Shown: one piece after another, positions 34,685 to 42,796 of the stretch | How the letters are laid out: the number at the start of each line of letters is the position of its first letter | Numbering within the stretch: the first letter of the stretch is position 1 | Assembly (NCBI GenBank): GCA_905233455.1 | Contig: CAJOES010000018.1 | Location: 1 to 45,740 of the forward strand | Source of the DNA: an uncultured Synergistales bacterium | GTDB lineage: Bacteria > Synergistota > Synergistia > Synergistales > Aminobacteriaceae | Length of the DNA: 45,740 nt | Direction of reading: 5' to 3' | Made by a program: the position numbers and the translations under genes | Notes under the pieces: model-generated | The model's database searches: none | What the model saw: the letters and a program-made list of their open reading frames with translations, nothing else | What the model was told of the DNA's origin: nothing

Positions 34685-35581
34685 ATGATACCTGAGCCGT
34701 TTAACAGGCTTAATGATGCGTACTTCAAATATATTATGGCATCCCCTGAACGTAAGCATATAACTATAGCGTTCTTAAATGCTGTATTGAATCATATGCG
34801 TATTGAAGGTGAAAAGCCTAAAGTTATTGAAGATATAGCGTTCCTTGATCGTGAAGCAATTCCTGAGCAGGAAAAAGCTAAAGGTGTTAGGTTTGATATT
34901 CTTGCACGTTCAAAAGACGGCAGGAGATTTCATATTGAGCTTCAGAATATCAAAGAACCTTTTTTCTTCAAACGCAGTTTTTTCTATGCTGCCTATGATT
35001 ATGTTGCACAGCTTGAGCGCGGTCAACAATATGACGCTCTTGAACCTGTAATATTTATCGGGATTATGAATTTTACGCTCATAGGCACAAAGAAAAATCC
35101 AGAAGACTGGTACAGCCTTCACAGACTTGTGAATGTCAAGACTCAAAAGGCAGATTTCCTTGATATTGAGTTTCATATGATAGAATTGCCGCTTCTCAGG
35201 TATTATCTCAGCGAGAATAATTCAAAACCGGAAGATGCGCTTGAGGAGTTTTTATGTTATTTCGGCAATATTGGAGATGAGCGTTTCCTGGAAGAAATTT
35301 CCGGACGTAATATCAATATACAAGAGATACGAACCTTTGAACGCCTGTACAGGAGTGATTCTGTAATCATAAGCAACTATTTCTTCAACGAACGGGCAAA
35401 AACTGATATGAAATTCACCCTTGAATATGAGAGGCGTGAAGGCCGTGAAGAAGGCCGGGCAGAGGGGCTTGCAGAGGCTCAAAAGGAAGCCGCAAAAAAT
35501 CTCCGTTCACAGGGAATATTAACTGATGAACAGATTGCAGAGGCTCTCAACATGCCCGTTGAAACAGTCAAAGCACTATAA
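34685..35581 (+). CDS. Rpn-family PD-(D/E)XK nuclease/transposase-like protein
   Basis: This is a 298-residue protein of the large Rpn/PDDEXK_2 group (often labelled putative transposase or recombination-promoting nuclease). LNDAYFKYIMA opens the domain, D-I-L-A-R...R-F-H-I-E-L-Q-N gives the catalytic D...ExQ pattern, followed by the YAAYDYVAQLERG helix. The C-terminus shows the characteristic charged RREGREEGRAEGLAEA linker and a short ILTDEQIAEALNMPVETV tail that can act as a helix-turn-helix. It starts at ATG 34685; a TTG at 34664 overlaps frr. A+T-richer than neighbours and inserted between housekeeping genes, it is probably acquired. Biological role uncertain. Confidence 0.85.
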   Translation: MIPEPFNRLNDAYFKYIMASPERKHITIAFLNAVLNHMRIEGEKPKVIEDIAFLDREAIPEQEKAKGVRFDILARSKDGRRFHIELQNIKEPFFFKRSFFYAAYDYVAQLERGQQYDALEPVIFIGIMNFTLIGTKKNPEDWYSLHRLVNVKTQKADFLDIEFHMIELPLLRYYLSENNSKPEDALEEFLCYFGNIGDERFLEEISGRNINIQEIRTFERLYRSDSVIISNYFFNERAKTDMKFTLEYERREGREEGRAEGLAEAQKEAAKNLRSQGILTDEQIAEALNMPVETVKAL

Positions 35582-35600
35582 GGAGGTACACACAAGTAAC

Positions 35601-36404
35601 ATGGAAGAAAGAAGCCAGTATGATTCACCAGCATACACAACATTCAAGATGAAGCTGAAGAGGTTAATCGGAATTGACCTCAGCTCATACAAGGAACAGA
35701 TACACAGACGGACTCATGAATTAATGTCGCGCTGGGGCTGCAAGACCTATGACGACTATTACGACATGATGAAGAATGACGAAAAGAAGCTACGCGAATT
35801 CCTTGACCACCTGACCATTAACGTATCGGAATTTTTCCGCAACAAGGAACAGTGGCTCAAGCTCCGTGATGTTCTTATTCCGGAACTCATCAAGAAGCGC
35901 GGGACAAAACGCCTCAAACTCTGGAGCGCAGGGTGTGCAACAGGCGAGGAGCCGTACTCACTCGCAATACTCTCGGCAGTATGCGGGCTGGACGCTATGA
36001 CTCCCGTTCTTGCTGTAGACGTGGATCAGGGGGCAATCGCAACAGCGCAGAAGGCCAGCTACAGGAAGGCACAGCTCCTGAACGTCCCGAAGGAATACAT
36101 CAGCAAATACTTCACGACAAAAGACGGCGGCGAAACTTACGACGTAAACCCGGACATCAAGCGCAGGGTAACATTCAAGCGCATGAATATGATTGATGAT
36201 CCTTTCGGGGCAAATTTCGACATAATATTATGCCGCAATGTTGTAATCTACTTCACGGCAGACACTAAGGACAAGCTGTATAATAAGTTCTTTGACGCGC
36301 TTGCACCGGGAGGGTATTTCCTTGTAGGCTCAACGGAACAGATATTCGGCTATCAGAAAATGGGCTTTGAGTCCGCTGGCCCGTTCCTGTATACCCGCAA
36401 ATAA
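35601..36404 (+). CDS. cheR: CheR-type chemoreceptor/protein-glutamate methyltransferase
   Basis: This is a 267-residue two-domain CheR. The N-terminal helical domain has GIDLSSYKEQIHRR and is followed by LTINVSEFFRN, the SAM-binding LWSAGCATGEEPYSLAI, DVDQGAIATA and IILCRNVVIYF near the C-terminus, which are strong family signatures. It methylates receptor glutamates in chemotaxis, or acts in a related pathway. AAGGAGG lies 14 bases before the ATG, overlapping the previous stop. No other chemotaxis gene is in the window, so receptors and CheB must lie elsewhere, or this is a stand-alone homologue. Confidence 0.93.
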   Translation: MEERSQYDSPAYTTFKMKLKRLIGIDLSSYKEQIHRRTHELMSRWGCKTYDDYYDMMKNDEKKLREFLDHLTINVSEFFRNKEQWLKLRDVLIPELIKKRGTKRLKLWSAGCATGEEPYSLAILSAVCGLDAMTPVLAVDVDQGAIATAQKASYRKAQLLNVPKEYISKYFTTKDGGETYDVNPDIKRRVTFKRMNMIDDPFGANFDIILCRNVVIYFTADTKDKLYNKFFDALAPGGYFLVGSTEQIFGYQKMGFESAGPFLYTRK

Positions 36405-36435
36405 CACGTTCGCACAAAGTCAGGAGGGATCTGGC

Positions 36436-36798
36436 ATGTATGAATTTGCGCTGACCAATACCGTGAACAATGCAGTGCAGAAATTATGCCTTAATGCGGG
36501 CTGGAGCAAGATACACCGCGTAATGGTCAGAGTCGGCGGAATGCGCAAGGTCAACCCTGAACTGATGTCGTTCATATTCTCTGCAATCACGAAGGATACT
36601 CCGGCAGAAGGCGCAATACTCTCTGTAATGATCGTTCCGCCAACATTTTACTGTTATGCGTGCGGCAGGAGGGGTTACAGGGAAGATACAGAGTTCCAGT
36701 GTCCTTCGTGCGGAAGCAGAAACGTGCAGTTATTGTCAGGGCTTGAACTTTCACTGGAAGTCCTTGAAGTAGAAGGTAATCCGTTTAGAGATGAATAA
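36436..36798 (+). CDS. HypA/HybF-like zinc protein lacking the nickel-binding His2
   Basis: This is a 120-residue protein with the HypA fold. N-terminal helices and strands (VMVRVGGMRKVNPELMSFIF) precede a zinc domain with two pairs, CYACG and CPSCG (CxxC-x13-CxxC-like), and the ending LSLEVLEVEGN. HypA normally begins MHE, with His2 and the amino terminus binding nickel; here it begins MYE. AGGAGG lies eight bases before this ATG, so the start is firm. No hydrogenase or urease gene is in the window. It overlaps the helicase gene by eight bases. A diverged, possibly nickel-independent HypA paralogue is my inference. Confidence 0.8.
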   Translation: MYEFALTNTVNNAVQKLCLNAGWSKIHRVMVRVGGMRKVNPELMSFIFSAITKDTPAEGAILSVMIVPPTFYCYACGRRGYREDTEFQCPSCGSRNVQLLSGLELSLEVLEVEGNPFRDE

Positions 36799-38809
36799 CG
36801 AAAGCAAAAACATACTGCTTCAGCTCTCATCACGCCAGCAGGAAGCAGTGAAATATATTGACGGGCCTTTGCTGGTTCTTGCTGGTGCAGGGAGCGGCAA
36901 GACCCGTGTTTTGACGCATAAAATAGCGTGGCTCATCGCGGAAGGCGAAGCATACCCTGAAGGCATTACGGCTGTAACCTTCACCAACAAGGCGGCCGGG
37001 GAAATGCGCGCAAGGATAAATACTCTCGTACCCGGAAAGAGTGCGGCAAGAGTCCAGGCAGGAACGTTTCACGGCTGGGGCTTGAAGTTCCTCATGCGCA
37101 GGTCAAGAACAGTGCGTGATATGTTCGGGATTAACGGCCTGACTGTCATTGACCGTGCAGACTGCCGGGCATTGATGCAGGACATCATGAAGGAGCTGAA
37201 ATTCCCGGAAAAAGAATCATCACCTGCACAGGCTCTTGAGATGATTTCACGGGACTATATGAGATGGTCGCCCATTCCGCATGAGTCAGACTTGGACGGG
37301 AATTATTACAGGCTCGCTAAAGAGTACAGGAAAAGATTACGTGAAAGCAATTCCGTAGATTTCGATGATTTAATCATTATGCCGCTGGAGATCATGAAGC
37401 AGAATCCCGAAGTAAGGCGGCAGGAACAGGACAGCATACAGTGGCTTTTAGTCGATGAGTATCAGGACGTGAATAAATCGCAGTATCATCTTCTGCGCTA
37501 CTTGGCCGGAGATAACTGCACCATTAATGTTGTCGGGGATCCTGACCAGTCCATTTACGGCTGGAGGGGCGCGGAGATCGGAATGATTCTGAACTTCACG
37601 AATGATTTTGACGGAGCAAAGACGATAATACTAGACGAGAATTACCGCTCAACCGGGAATATTCTCACGGCCTCCAACGCATTAATACGCAACAACGTAT
37701 CACGCCTCAAGAAAGACCTTCACACGTCAAGGGGCACGGGCGAGAAGATATATACGCTGCTTGCACAGAGCGACTTTCAGGAGGCAGATTTTATCGTGCA
37801 GGAGATAGAGAGACTCCGGAAGGTGTATCACTACGATTACAGCAACATAGCCATACTTTACCGGCAGAACGCAATGAGCCGCGTATATGAACAGAAATTC
37901 CTGGAGGAGCAGATACCCTACAGGATCATTCGGGGCGTGTCGTTCTATGACCGCATGGAAGTCCGGGACGTTCTTGCACTCTTGAAGCTGGCATTGAACC
38001 CGTTGGACCGTGCATCAATGGAACGTGCTGCAGGTTTCGCCGTAAAGGGCATGGGGCCCAAGAGGCGTGCGGACTTTGAGGCATGGCTTCACGCACAGGA
38101 GGAGGAAGACCCCGCAAAACTCTGGAGCGCAGTAGCCGGGGGTGCATGGAACGTCAAAGGTGCTCTCGGTGAGGCAGTGAAGAATTTTGCGACTCACATG
38201 TGCGCCATTGCAGGACTCGCAGGAGAGGGAATACGCCCGGCAGTAGATTATGTTCTTGAGGATATGCACTATGAGGAGTTCCTGAAGCTCAGAGACCCGG
38301 AGACCAGCAAGGACAGGTTAGAGAACGTTCGGGAGCTGAAATCAATAGTGCCTGACGGGAATCTGAATGAGACTCTTGCAGAAGCGGCACTGTTTACCGA
38401 CGCTGACACTTCAGACGGTGAAGAAGAAAGCGCGGTAGGTCTCCTTACTCTTCACGCATCGAAAGGGCTTGAATTTCCTGTTGTATTCATTGTGGGGCTT
38501 GAGGAGGACGTGTTCCCTACATCACACGCAAAGGACAATCCCGACGAGCTTGAAGAGGAACGCAGGTTATGTTATGTCGGCATGACCCGTGCAGAGGAAA
38601 GATTATATCTCACGGCCTCAAGGTCAAGAAGGCTTTACGGCGGAATCATCGAGAAGGGATTTTCACGCTTCCTGTTCGAGATTCCTGACGACTGCAAGAA
38701 AACGGATGACAGAGGCTCGCGCAGGGAAAATATTTTCTCGACGTACAGGCACGAAAGAAAGCGCAATTATGGCGGTTACGGCGGTTACGGGAGATATAGG
38801 GGCTGGTAA
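36791..38809 (+). CDS. pcrA: UvrD/PcrA/Rep-family superfamily 1 DNA helicase
   Basis: This is a 672-residue 3'-5' helicase. The Q-motif SSRQQEAV precedes Walker A AGAGSGKTRVL (31-41); TFTNKAAGEM is motif Ia; Walker B VDEYQDVN is at 221-228; GDPDQSIYGWRGA is motif III; ENYRST, LLTLHASKGLEFP and VGMTRAEERLYLTAS are motifs IV-VI. Slightly shorter than UvrD or PcrA (about 720), it lacks the long C-terminal tail and ends instead in GGYGGYGRYRGW. It acts in repair and in removing proteins from DNA. PcrA, UvrD and Rep cannot be told apart with certainty. The start of coaE lies inside its last 41 bases. Confidence 0.93.
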   Translation: MNNESKNILLQLSSRQQEAVKYIDGPLLVLAGAGSGKTRVLTHKIAWLIAEGEAYPEGITAVTFTNKAAGEMRARINTLVPGKSAARVQAGTFHGWGLKFLMRRSRTVRDMFGINGLTVIDRADCRALMQDIMKELKFPEKESSPAQALEMISRDYMRWSPIPHESDLDGNYYRLAKEYRKRLRESNSVDFDDLIIMPLEIMKQNPEVRRQEQDSIQWLLVDEYQDVNKSQYHLLRYLAGDNCTINVVGDPDQSIYGWRGAEIGMILNFTNDFDGAKTIILDENYRSTGNILTASNALIRNNVSRLKKDLHTSRGTGEKIYTLLAQSDFQEADFIVQEIERLRKVYHYDYSNIAILYRQNAMSRVYEQKFLEEQIPYRIIRGVSFYDRMEVRDVLALLKLALNPLDRASMERAAGFAVKGMGPKRRADFEAWLHAQEEEDPAKLWSAVAGGAWNVKGALGEAVKNFATHMCAIAGLAGEGIRPAVDYVLEDMHYEEFLKLRDPETSKDRLENVRELKSIVPDGNLNETLAEAALFTDADTSDGEEESAVGLLTLHASKGLEFPVVFIVGLEEDVFPTSHAKDNPDELEEERRLCYVGMTRAEERLYLTASRSRRLYGGIIEKGFSRFLFEIPDDCKKTDDRGSRRENIFSTYRHERKRNYGGYGGYGRYRGW

Positions 38810-39344
38810 GTCCACTGCGGCAAAACTGTTAGCCCGTATGTTAGGTTGTGAACGTCTTGACGCAGACATTACAGCACAGGCATTATGGGAACGCCCGGAC
38901 ATAAAAGCTCAGGCAGTCAGGAGGTGGGGCAGTGATATTCTTGACGTGTCGGGAAATATCATCAGGTCAGAAGCAGCACGGCATATCTTCAGCAGCAGGA
39001 CTGAATATGACTTCTGCAATGCCCTGCTTCACCCTCCCGTTATGCTTGAGCTTCGGGAACGTTCCCGGAATCTTGATGCTGTGGTGGTTGAGATTCCGTT
39101 ATTGCCGGAAGTCGGGCGGCCTGAATGGGTTGATACGGTGATTTACGTTACGGCAGGTTTTGGCGTGAGGGCGGAAAGGTGCAGGATTCAGCGCGGATGG
39201 AGTCGTGATGAACTGATGAGGCGTGAGAGTTTTCTGCTCCCTTATGACGAGCGTATCAGCATCAGCAGTCATATTATCTGCAATGAAGGCAGTGTATCAG
39301 AACTAGAAAGACAGACAGGAGAAATAATCAATGAGTACAAATGA
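38769..39344 (+). CDS. coaE: Dephospho-CoA kinase
   Basis: This 191-residue P-loop kinase performs the last step of coenzyme A synthesis. MAVTAVTGDIGAGKST is the Walker A region, LDADITAQALW the conserved Asp-Ala-Asp, LHPPV the substrate block, and VVEIPLLPE the central strand, with an R-x-x-x-R-G-W lid. The open frame reaches 38589, but the ATG at 38769 places the P-loop at the usual distance. The ribosome binding site is weak. The 41-base overlap with pcrA means one stretch of DNA encodes both the helicase's Gly-Tyr tail and this kinase's P-loop. Its stop overlaps pepF by 14 bases. Confidence 0.92.
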   Translation: MAVTAVTGDIGAGKSTAAKLLARMLGCERLDADITAQALWERPDIKAQAVRRWGSDILDVSGNIIRSEAARHIFSSRTEYDFCNALLHPPVMLELRERSRNLDAVVVEIPLLPEVGRPEWVDTVIYVTAGFGVRAERCRIQRGWSRDELMRRESFLLPYDERISISSHIICNEGSVSELERQTGEIINEYK

Positions 39345-41139
39345 AGTTCCGGAGAGAAAGAATATACCAGAAAAAGACAAATGGAATCTTGAAGCGATAT
39401 ATCAATCATTCGATGAATGGCAGAAAGCATTTAATGACACTCAGGCCAAGATTGAAGCCCTGAAGGATTATGCGGGGAAACTAGGCGACGGGTCAAAAGT
39501 CCTGCTGTCGTTCATCAGGGACGATGAAGCAGTATCGCTTGAACTCAACAAACTTTACGTATATGCAAACATGAAGAGTCATGAAGACCTCAGAGAAACA
39601 AAGCCTATGGAGCTTGCCGGGCTTGCTGAGAGTCTTTTAGTGAAATATTCTGCGGCAGTGGCATTCTTTGAGCCGGAAATTTTAGCCCTTCCGCACGAAT
39701 ACATCAATGACTGCATAAAGAATGAACACGAACTTACGCGCTATGAATTCTTTTTCCGCAAATTACTGCGCGAGCGCGAGCATATTCTCCCGCATGAACA
39801 GGAAGTGCTTTTAGCCCAGGCCGGAGAACTTACGGCAGTCCCGGAGAATGCTTTTACCCTTCTGACTGATGCCGATATGAAGTTTCCCGACATCACCGAC
39901 GAGAACGGAGAAGTTACGGAACTCACCGAAGAGAGATGGTACAGGTTCAGCCGTAGCAGAAGCAGGGACGTGCGCAGGTCTGCCTTCATGGGGATATACG
40001 GGACATACGCGAAATACAGGAACGCAATAGCCGCGCTTTATGCCGGGTCAGTGAAGGGTGATATATTCTACTCACGCGCAAGGAAGTATTCCAGCTCTCT
40101 GGATATGGCACTGTTCGGCGAGAATGTACCGGAAGAGGTATACAGCAACGTTGTAGAGACGGCAAAAACATATTCGCCCAAACTAATGCACAGGCTTGTA
40201 GCTCTCCGCAAAAAGATTCTCGGCCTCAATGATTTTCACTTCTACGATCTCAACGTCCCTGTGTCGGAAGAGCCTAAAGGCCGCATAGAGTTTCCTGAAG
40301 CCGTAGATATGGCACTAAAGGCACTCGCGCCATTGGGGGAAGATTACCTTTCCGCGTTCCGTGAGGGCGTTGCGTCGGGATGGATCGACATATACGAGAA
40401 CAAAGGCAAGCGCAAGGGGGCATATTCATGGGGGGCTTACGGCACTAACCCGTATGTGCTGCTGAACTATGACGGGACTCTCCATGACGTGTTTACGCTG
40501 GTTCATGAGATGGGGCACAGCCTGCACAGCTACTATTCCCGGAAGAATCAGCCGCAGGTATACGCCGATTACACTATACTGCTTGCTGAAGTCGCCTCAA
40601 CCACAAATGAAGCGTTGCTGCTTGAATATATGCTGAAGAATACGGATAATCCTGAACACAAAAAATGGCTGTTGAATTATTATTATGACATGGTGCGCAC
40701 AACGTTCTTCCGTCAGGCAATGTTTGCGGACTTTGAGCGCGAGACTCATTCATACGCTGAATCAGGGGGAATCCTTACGCCGGACTATATGTGCGGTTTA
40801 TGGGCAAAACTCAATGAGCAGTGTTACGGGCCGGATATGGTGATTGATGACGAGCTTAAAGCTGAGTGGGCAAGGATCCCGCATTTCTATTCGGCATTCT
40901 ACGTCTACAAGTACGTTACAGGATTCACGGCGGCTTGTTCGTTCTCTTCGGCAATACTGAATCACGAGGAAGGCGCGGTAGAAAGATACTTGAAGTTCTT
41001 GCAGAGCGGAGGAAGTGATTACAGCCTCAATATTTTGCGCAGGGCCGGTGTTGACCTGACTAGCACAGAACCTTTTGAACGCACCATGAAACTATTTGAA
41101 GCCAGACTCAATGAAGGGCTTGATGTGTGGGGTGAATAA
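39331..41139 (+). CDS. pepF: Oligoendopeptidase F
   Basis: This is a 602-residue cytosolic M3 zinc metallopeptidase degrading short peptides. The active site H-E-M-G-H-S-L-H (with a distant Glu in the EVASTTNEALL helix) is in the C-terminal half, preceded by KGAYSWGAYGTNPYVLLNYDGT. The N-terminal helical domain starts WNLEAIYQSFDEWQKAF, as normal. The length matches PepF (about 600). AGGAGA lies eight bases before ATG, within the end of coaE. No signal peptide. Confidence 0.95.
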   Translation: MSTNEVPERKNIPEKDKWNLEAIYQSFDEWQKAFNDTQAKIEALKDYAGKLGDGSKVLLSFIRDDEAVSLELNKLYVYANMKSHEDLRETKPMELAGLAESLLVKYSAAVAFFEPEILALPHEYINDCIKNEHELTRYEFFFRKLLREREHILPHEQEVLLAQAGELTAVPENAFTLLTDADMKFPDITDENGEVTELTEERWYRFSRSRSRDVRRSAFMGIYGTYAKYRNAIAALYAGSVKGDIFYSRARKYSSSLDMALFGENVPEEVYSNVVETAKTYSPKLMHRLVALRKKILGLNDFHFYDLNVPVSEEPKGRIEFPEAVDMALKALAPLGEDYLSAFREGVASGWIDIYENKGKRKGAYSWGAYGTNPYVLLNYDGTLHDVFTLVHEMGHSLHSYYSRKNQPQVYADYTILLAEVASTTNEALLLEYMLKNTDNPEHKKWLLNYYYDMVRTTFFRQAMFADFERETHSYAESGGILTPDYMCGLWAKLNEQCYGPDMVIDDELKAEWARIPHFYSAFYVYKYVTGFTAACSFSSAILNHEEGAVERYLKFLQSGGSDYSLNILRRAGVDLTSTEPFERTMKLFEARLNEGLDVWGE

Positions 41140-41146
41140 CGAATAA

Positions 41147-41980
41147 ATGATTAAGCTGATAGCTTTTGACTTGGATAACACGCTGCTGAACACAAAGAAG
41201 GAAGTTACTCCTGCCACCTTTGAGGCACTTGACAGGGCGGCAAAGATGGGTATTGAAATTGTCCCTGCAACGGGCAGATTCTGGAGCGCAGTGCCTGAAT
41301 GCGTGAGGAGCATGAAGTTCATACATTACGCCATAACCCTTAACGGTGCAGAGATATTCAACGTCAGGAACTCAAAGGTTCTCGCAAAGTTTGAGATTCC
41401 TTTAGAGCGTGCGCTGACTATAGCGAGGGTTCTTGATGATCTGCCTGTGATATATGACTGCATTGCGGGAGGACGGAGCTTCATCAAGAAAGAATTTCAC
41501 GAGAGAGTTGCTGAATTTTCGCTCGGTGAATGGCAGTTAAAGATGCTTCGGGATTTGAGAACACCTGTTGATGATCTGTACGCACTTCTGAGGAATAAGA
41601 ATATTGACGTGCAGAAGATGCAGTTCTTCACGCTTGATACGAGACTGCGTGAAAATCTGCTGAAGTCTTTGCCTTTCGTATTCCCTAAGAACCTGTTCAC
41701 AACGTCAGTCCCGAACAACGTAGAAATAAACGACATAAACGCGAACAAGGGGAATGCTTTAAGGTTTCTGGCCAGGCATGTCGGCATAGGTGAAGATGAA
41801 ACGCTTGCATTCGGGGACGGGCTGAATGATATTCACATGCTCCGTGCGGCAGGTATAGGCGTTGCTATGGAGAATGCTGAAGACAGCGTGAAAGCCGCCG
41901 CAGATTACGTTACCGCCTCATGCGATGATGACGGGGTAGCTGAAGGGATAAAGAGATTTTGCTTCAGTCAGCCGCAGTAA
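41147..41980 (+). CDS. Cof-type HAD-IIB phosphatase
   Basis: This is a 277-residue haloacid dehalogenase phosphatase. FDLDNTLLNT has the nucleophile Asp8 and the acid Asp10; PATGRFW is motif II; the C2B cap occupies the middle; NANKGNALRFL carries the Lys; and FGDGLNDIHML binds Mg. These proteins dephosphorylate sugar phosphates, flavin or pyridoxal phosphates with broad specificity, so the substrate is not assignable. It lies seven bases after pepF, and its 3' end overlaps lspA by 22 bases. Confidence 0.92.
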   Translation: MIKLIAFDLDNTLLNTKKEVTPATFEALDRAAKMGIEIVPATGRFWSAVPECVRSMKFIHYAITLNGAEIFNVRNSKVLAKFEIPLERALTIARVLDDLPVIYDCIAGGRSFIKKEFHERVAEFSLGEWQLKMLRDLRTPVDDLYALLRNKNIDVQKMQFFTLDTRLRENLLKSLPFVFPKNLFTTSVPNNVEINDINANKGNALRFLARHVGIGEDETLAFGDGLNDIHMLRAAGIGVAMENAEDSVKAAADYVTASCDDDGVAEGIKRFCFSQPQ

Positions 41981-42339
41981 TATTCCTGTGCGTTATCGCC
42001 GAGCATTCATGCCGGTATATCTTCCGTGAACTCACAGATACAGCCTGTAATCCCGGTGCAGCTTTCGGACTTTTCGGGGACGTGCCGGGATTCACTCTGT
42101 GGCTGTCTGCCGGTGCATTTGCTGTTATTGTTGGTGTGATTGCTTTCGGGAAAATGAACCGGTCCGCGCGTTTCGGACTTGCTGTCATGGCCGGGGGTGC
42201 GCTGTCGAATCTGCTGGAGAGAATTTTTATCGGCTATGTTATTGACTGGATACCAGTACCCTTTATGGATTTGTACTTCAACCTTGCCGACGTTGAAATT
42301 TCGATAGGAGCATTAATTACGTTCATTTCCTGCATGTAG
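41959..42339 (+). CDS. lspA: Lipoprotein signal peptidase (signal peptidase II)
   Basis: This is a 126-residue aspartic membrane protease that removes signal peptides from prolipoproteins. The family blocks are NPGAAFGLF (31-39), GGALSNLLERIF (79-90), VIDWIPVP with catalytic Asp96 and FNLADVEI with catalytic Asp111. There are four membrane helices. It is shorter than the usual 150-170 residues: the cytosolic N-terminus is minimal, and the L-D-Q-x-x-K motif of helix 1 is replaced by AEHSCRY. It starts at TTG inside the HAD gene; no ATG is available before the first motif. Its presence fits an organism with processed lipoproteins. Confidence 0.88.
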   Translation: MLQSAAVIFLCVIAEHSCRYIFRELTDTACNPGAAFGLFGDVPGFTLWLSAGAFAVIVGVIAFGKMNRSARFGLAVMAGGALSNLLERIFIGYVIDWIPVPFMDLYFNLADVEISIGALITFISCM

Positions 42340-42342
42340 CAC

Positions 42343-42375
42343 AAAAAAACTCCCCTGCGGAAAATCACAAGGGAG
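42343..42375 (-). terminator. Terminator of metY-rrf2, between convergent genes
   Basis: On the minus strand, CTCCC / GGGAG (42371-42375 with 42350-42354) with a 16-base loop is followed by seven T. On the plus strand the same hairpin is followed only by CAGTTATTTT, so it may weakly serve lspA too. Confidence 0.7.
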
Positions 42376-42389
42376 CAGTTATTTTCATC

Positions 42390-42794
42390 TTACTTCATCA
42401 GATCCGCTAACGTTATGCCGTCAAAGAAATCTGTAATCATATTGCCTAGCTTCTGCCACATAGGAAGCGTCCTGCAGGTCTCTGCCCTTTTGCACTGGTT
42501 GGGATCGCAAGTCAGGCACGCAACCGGTGCAAGCTCCTCATCCATAGCAGTAAGTATATCGCTCACCCGGTACTCTTCCGGGGAACGTCCCAGCCTGTAG
42601 CCTCCGCCTTTGCCGTGCTGTGTGTCTACGAACTTGCTGCGCGACAGTGAAGCCATGAGCCGTTCAGCATACTTCTGCGACACTTCCTGCCTGTCTGCAA
42701 GCTCCTTAGTGGTGATGAAGCCTTCTTCGCCCTGATTCTCCGCTAGGTCAACCATAAAGCGCAGGGCATATCTTCCCCGTGTTGATATGAGCAT
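42390..42794 (-). CDS. Rrf2-family transcriptional regulator with cysteine cluster
   Basis: This 134-residue winged-helix repressor begins MLISTRGRYALRFMVDLA, with VSQKYAERLMASL as the recognition region and GKGGGYRL in the wing. The C-terminal loop has Cys93, Cys96, Cys101 and Cys107 in CLTCDPNQCKRAETCRTLPMW, the arrangement that binds a [2Fe-2S] cluster in IscR-like members. CymR-type members, which lack a cluster, control cysteine and methionine genes. Its start is two bases after metY, so it is co-transcribed with a sulfur-assimilation enzyme and probably senses cysteine or Fe-S status. Confidence 0.92.
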   Translation of the reverse strand: MLISTRGRYALRFMVDLAENQGEEGFITTKELADRQEVSQKYAERLMASLSRSKFVDTQHGKGGGYRLGRSPEEYRVSDILTAMDEELAPVACLTCDPNQCKRAETCRTLPMWQKLGNMITDFFDGITLADLMK

Positions 42795-42796
42795 GA

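Noticed and set aside
34685-35581. Insertion sequence
   Set aside because: The gene is of the Rpn/PD-(D/E)XK type often labelled transposase, but no terminal inverted repeats or target duplications were seen around it.
36436-36798. Evidence of a hydrogenase maturation operon
   Set aside because: Only this HypA-like gene is present, and it lacks His2; no hypBCDEF or hydrogenase subunits are in the window.
38589-38768. Longer coaE frame starting inside pcrA
   Set aside because: The extra 60 residues translate helicase coding sequence in another frame and precede the normal kinase N-terminus.
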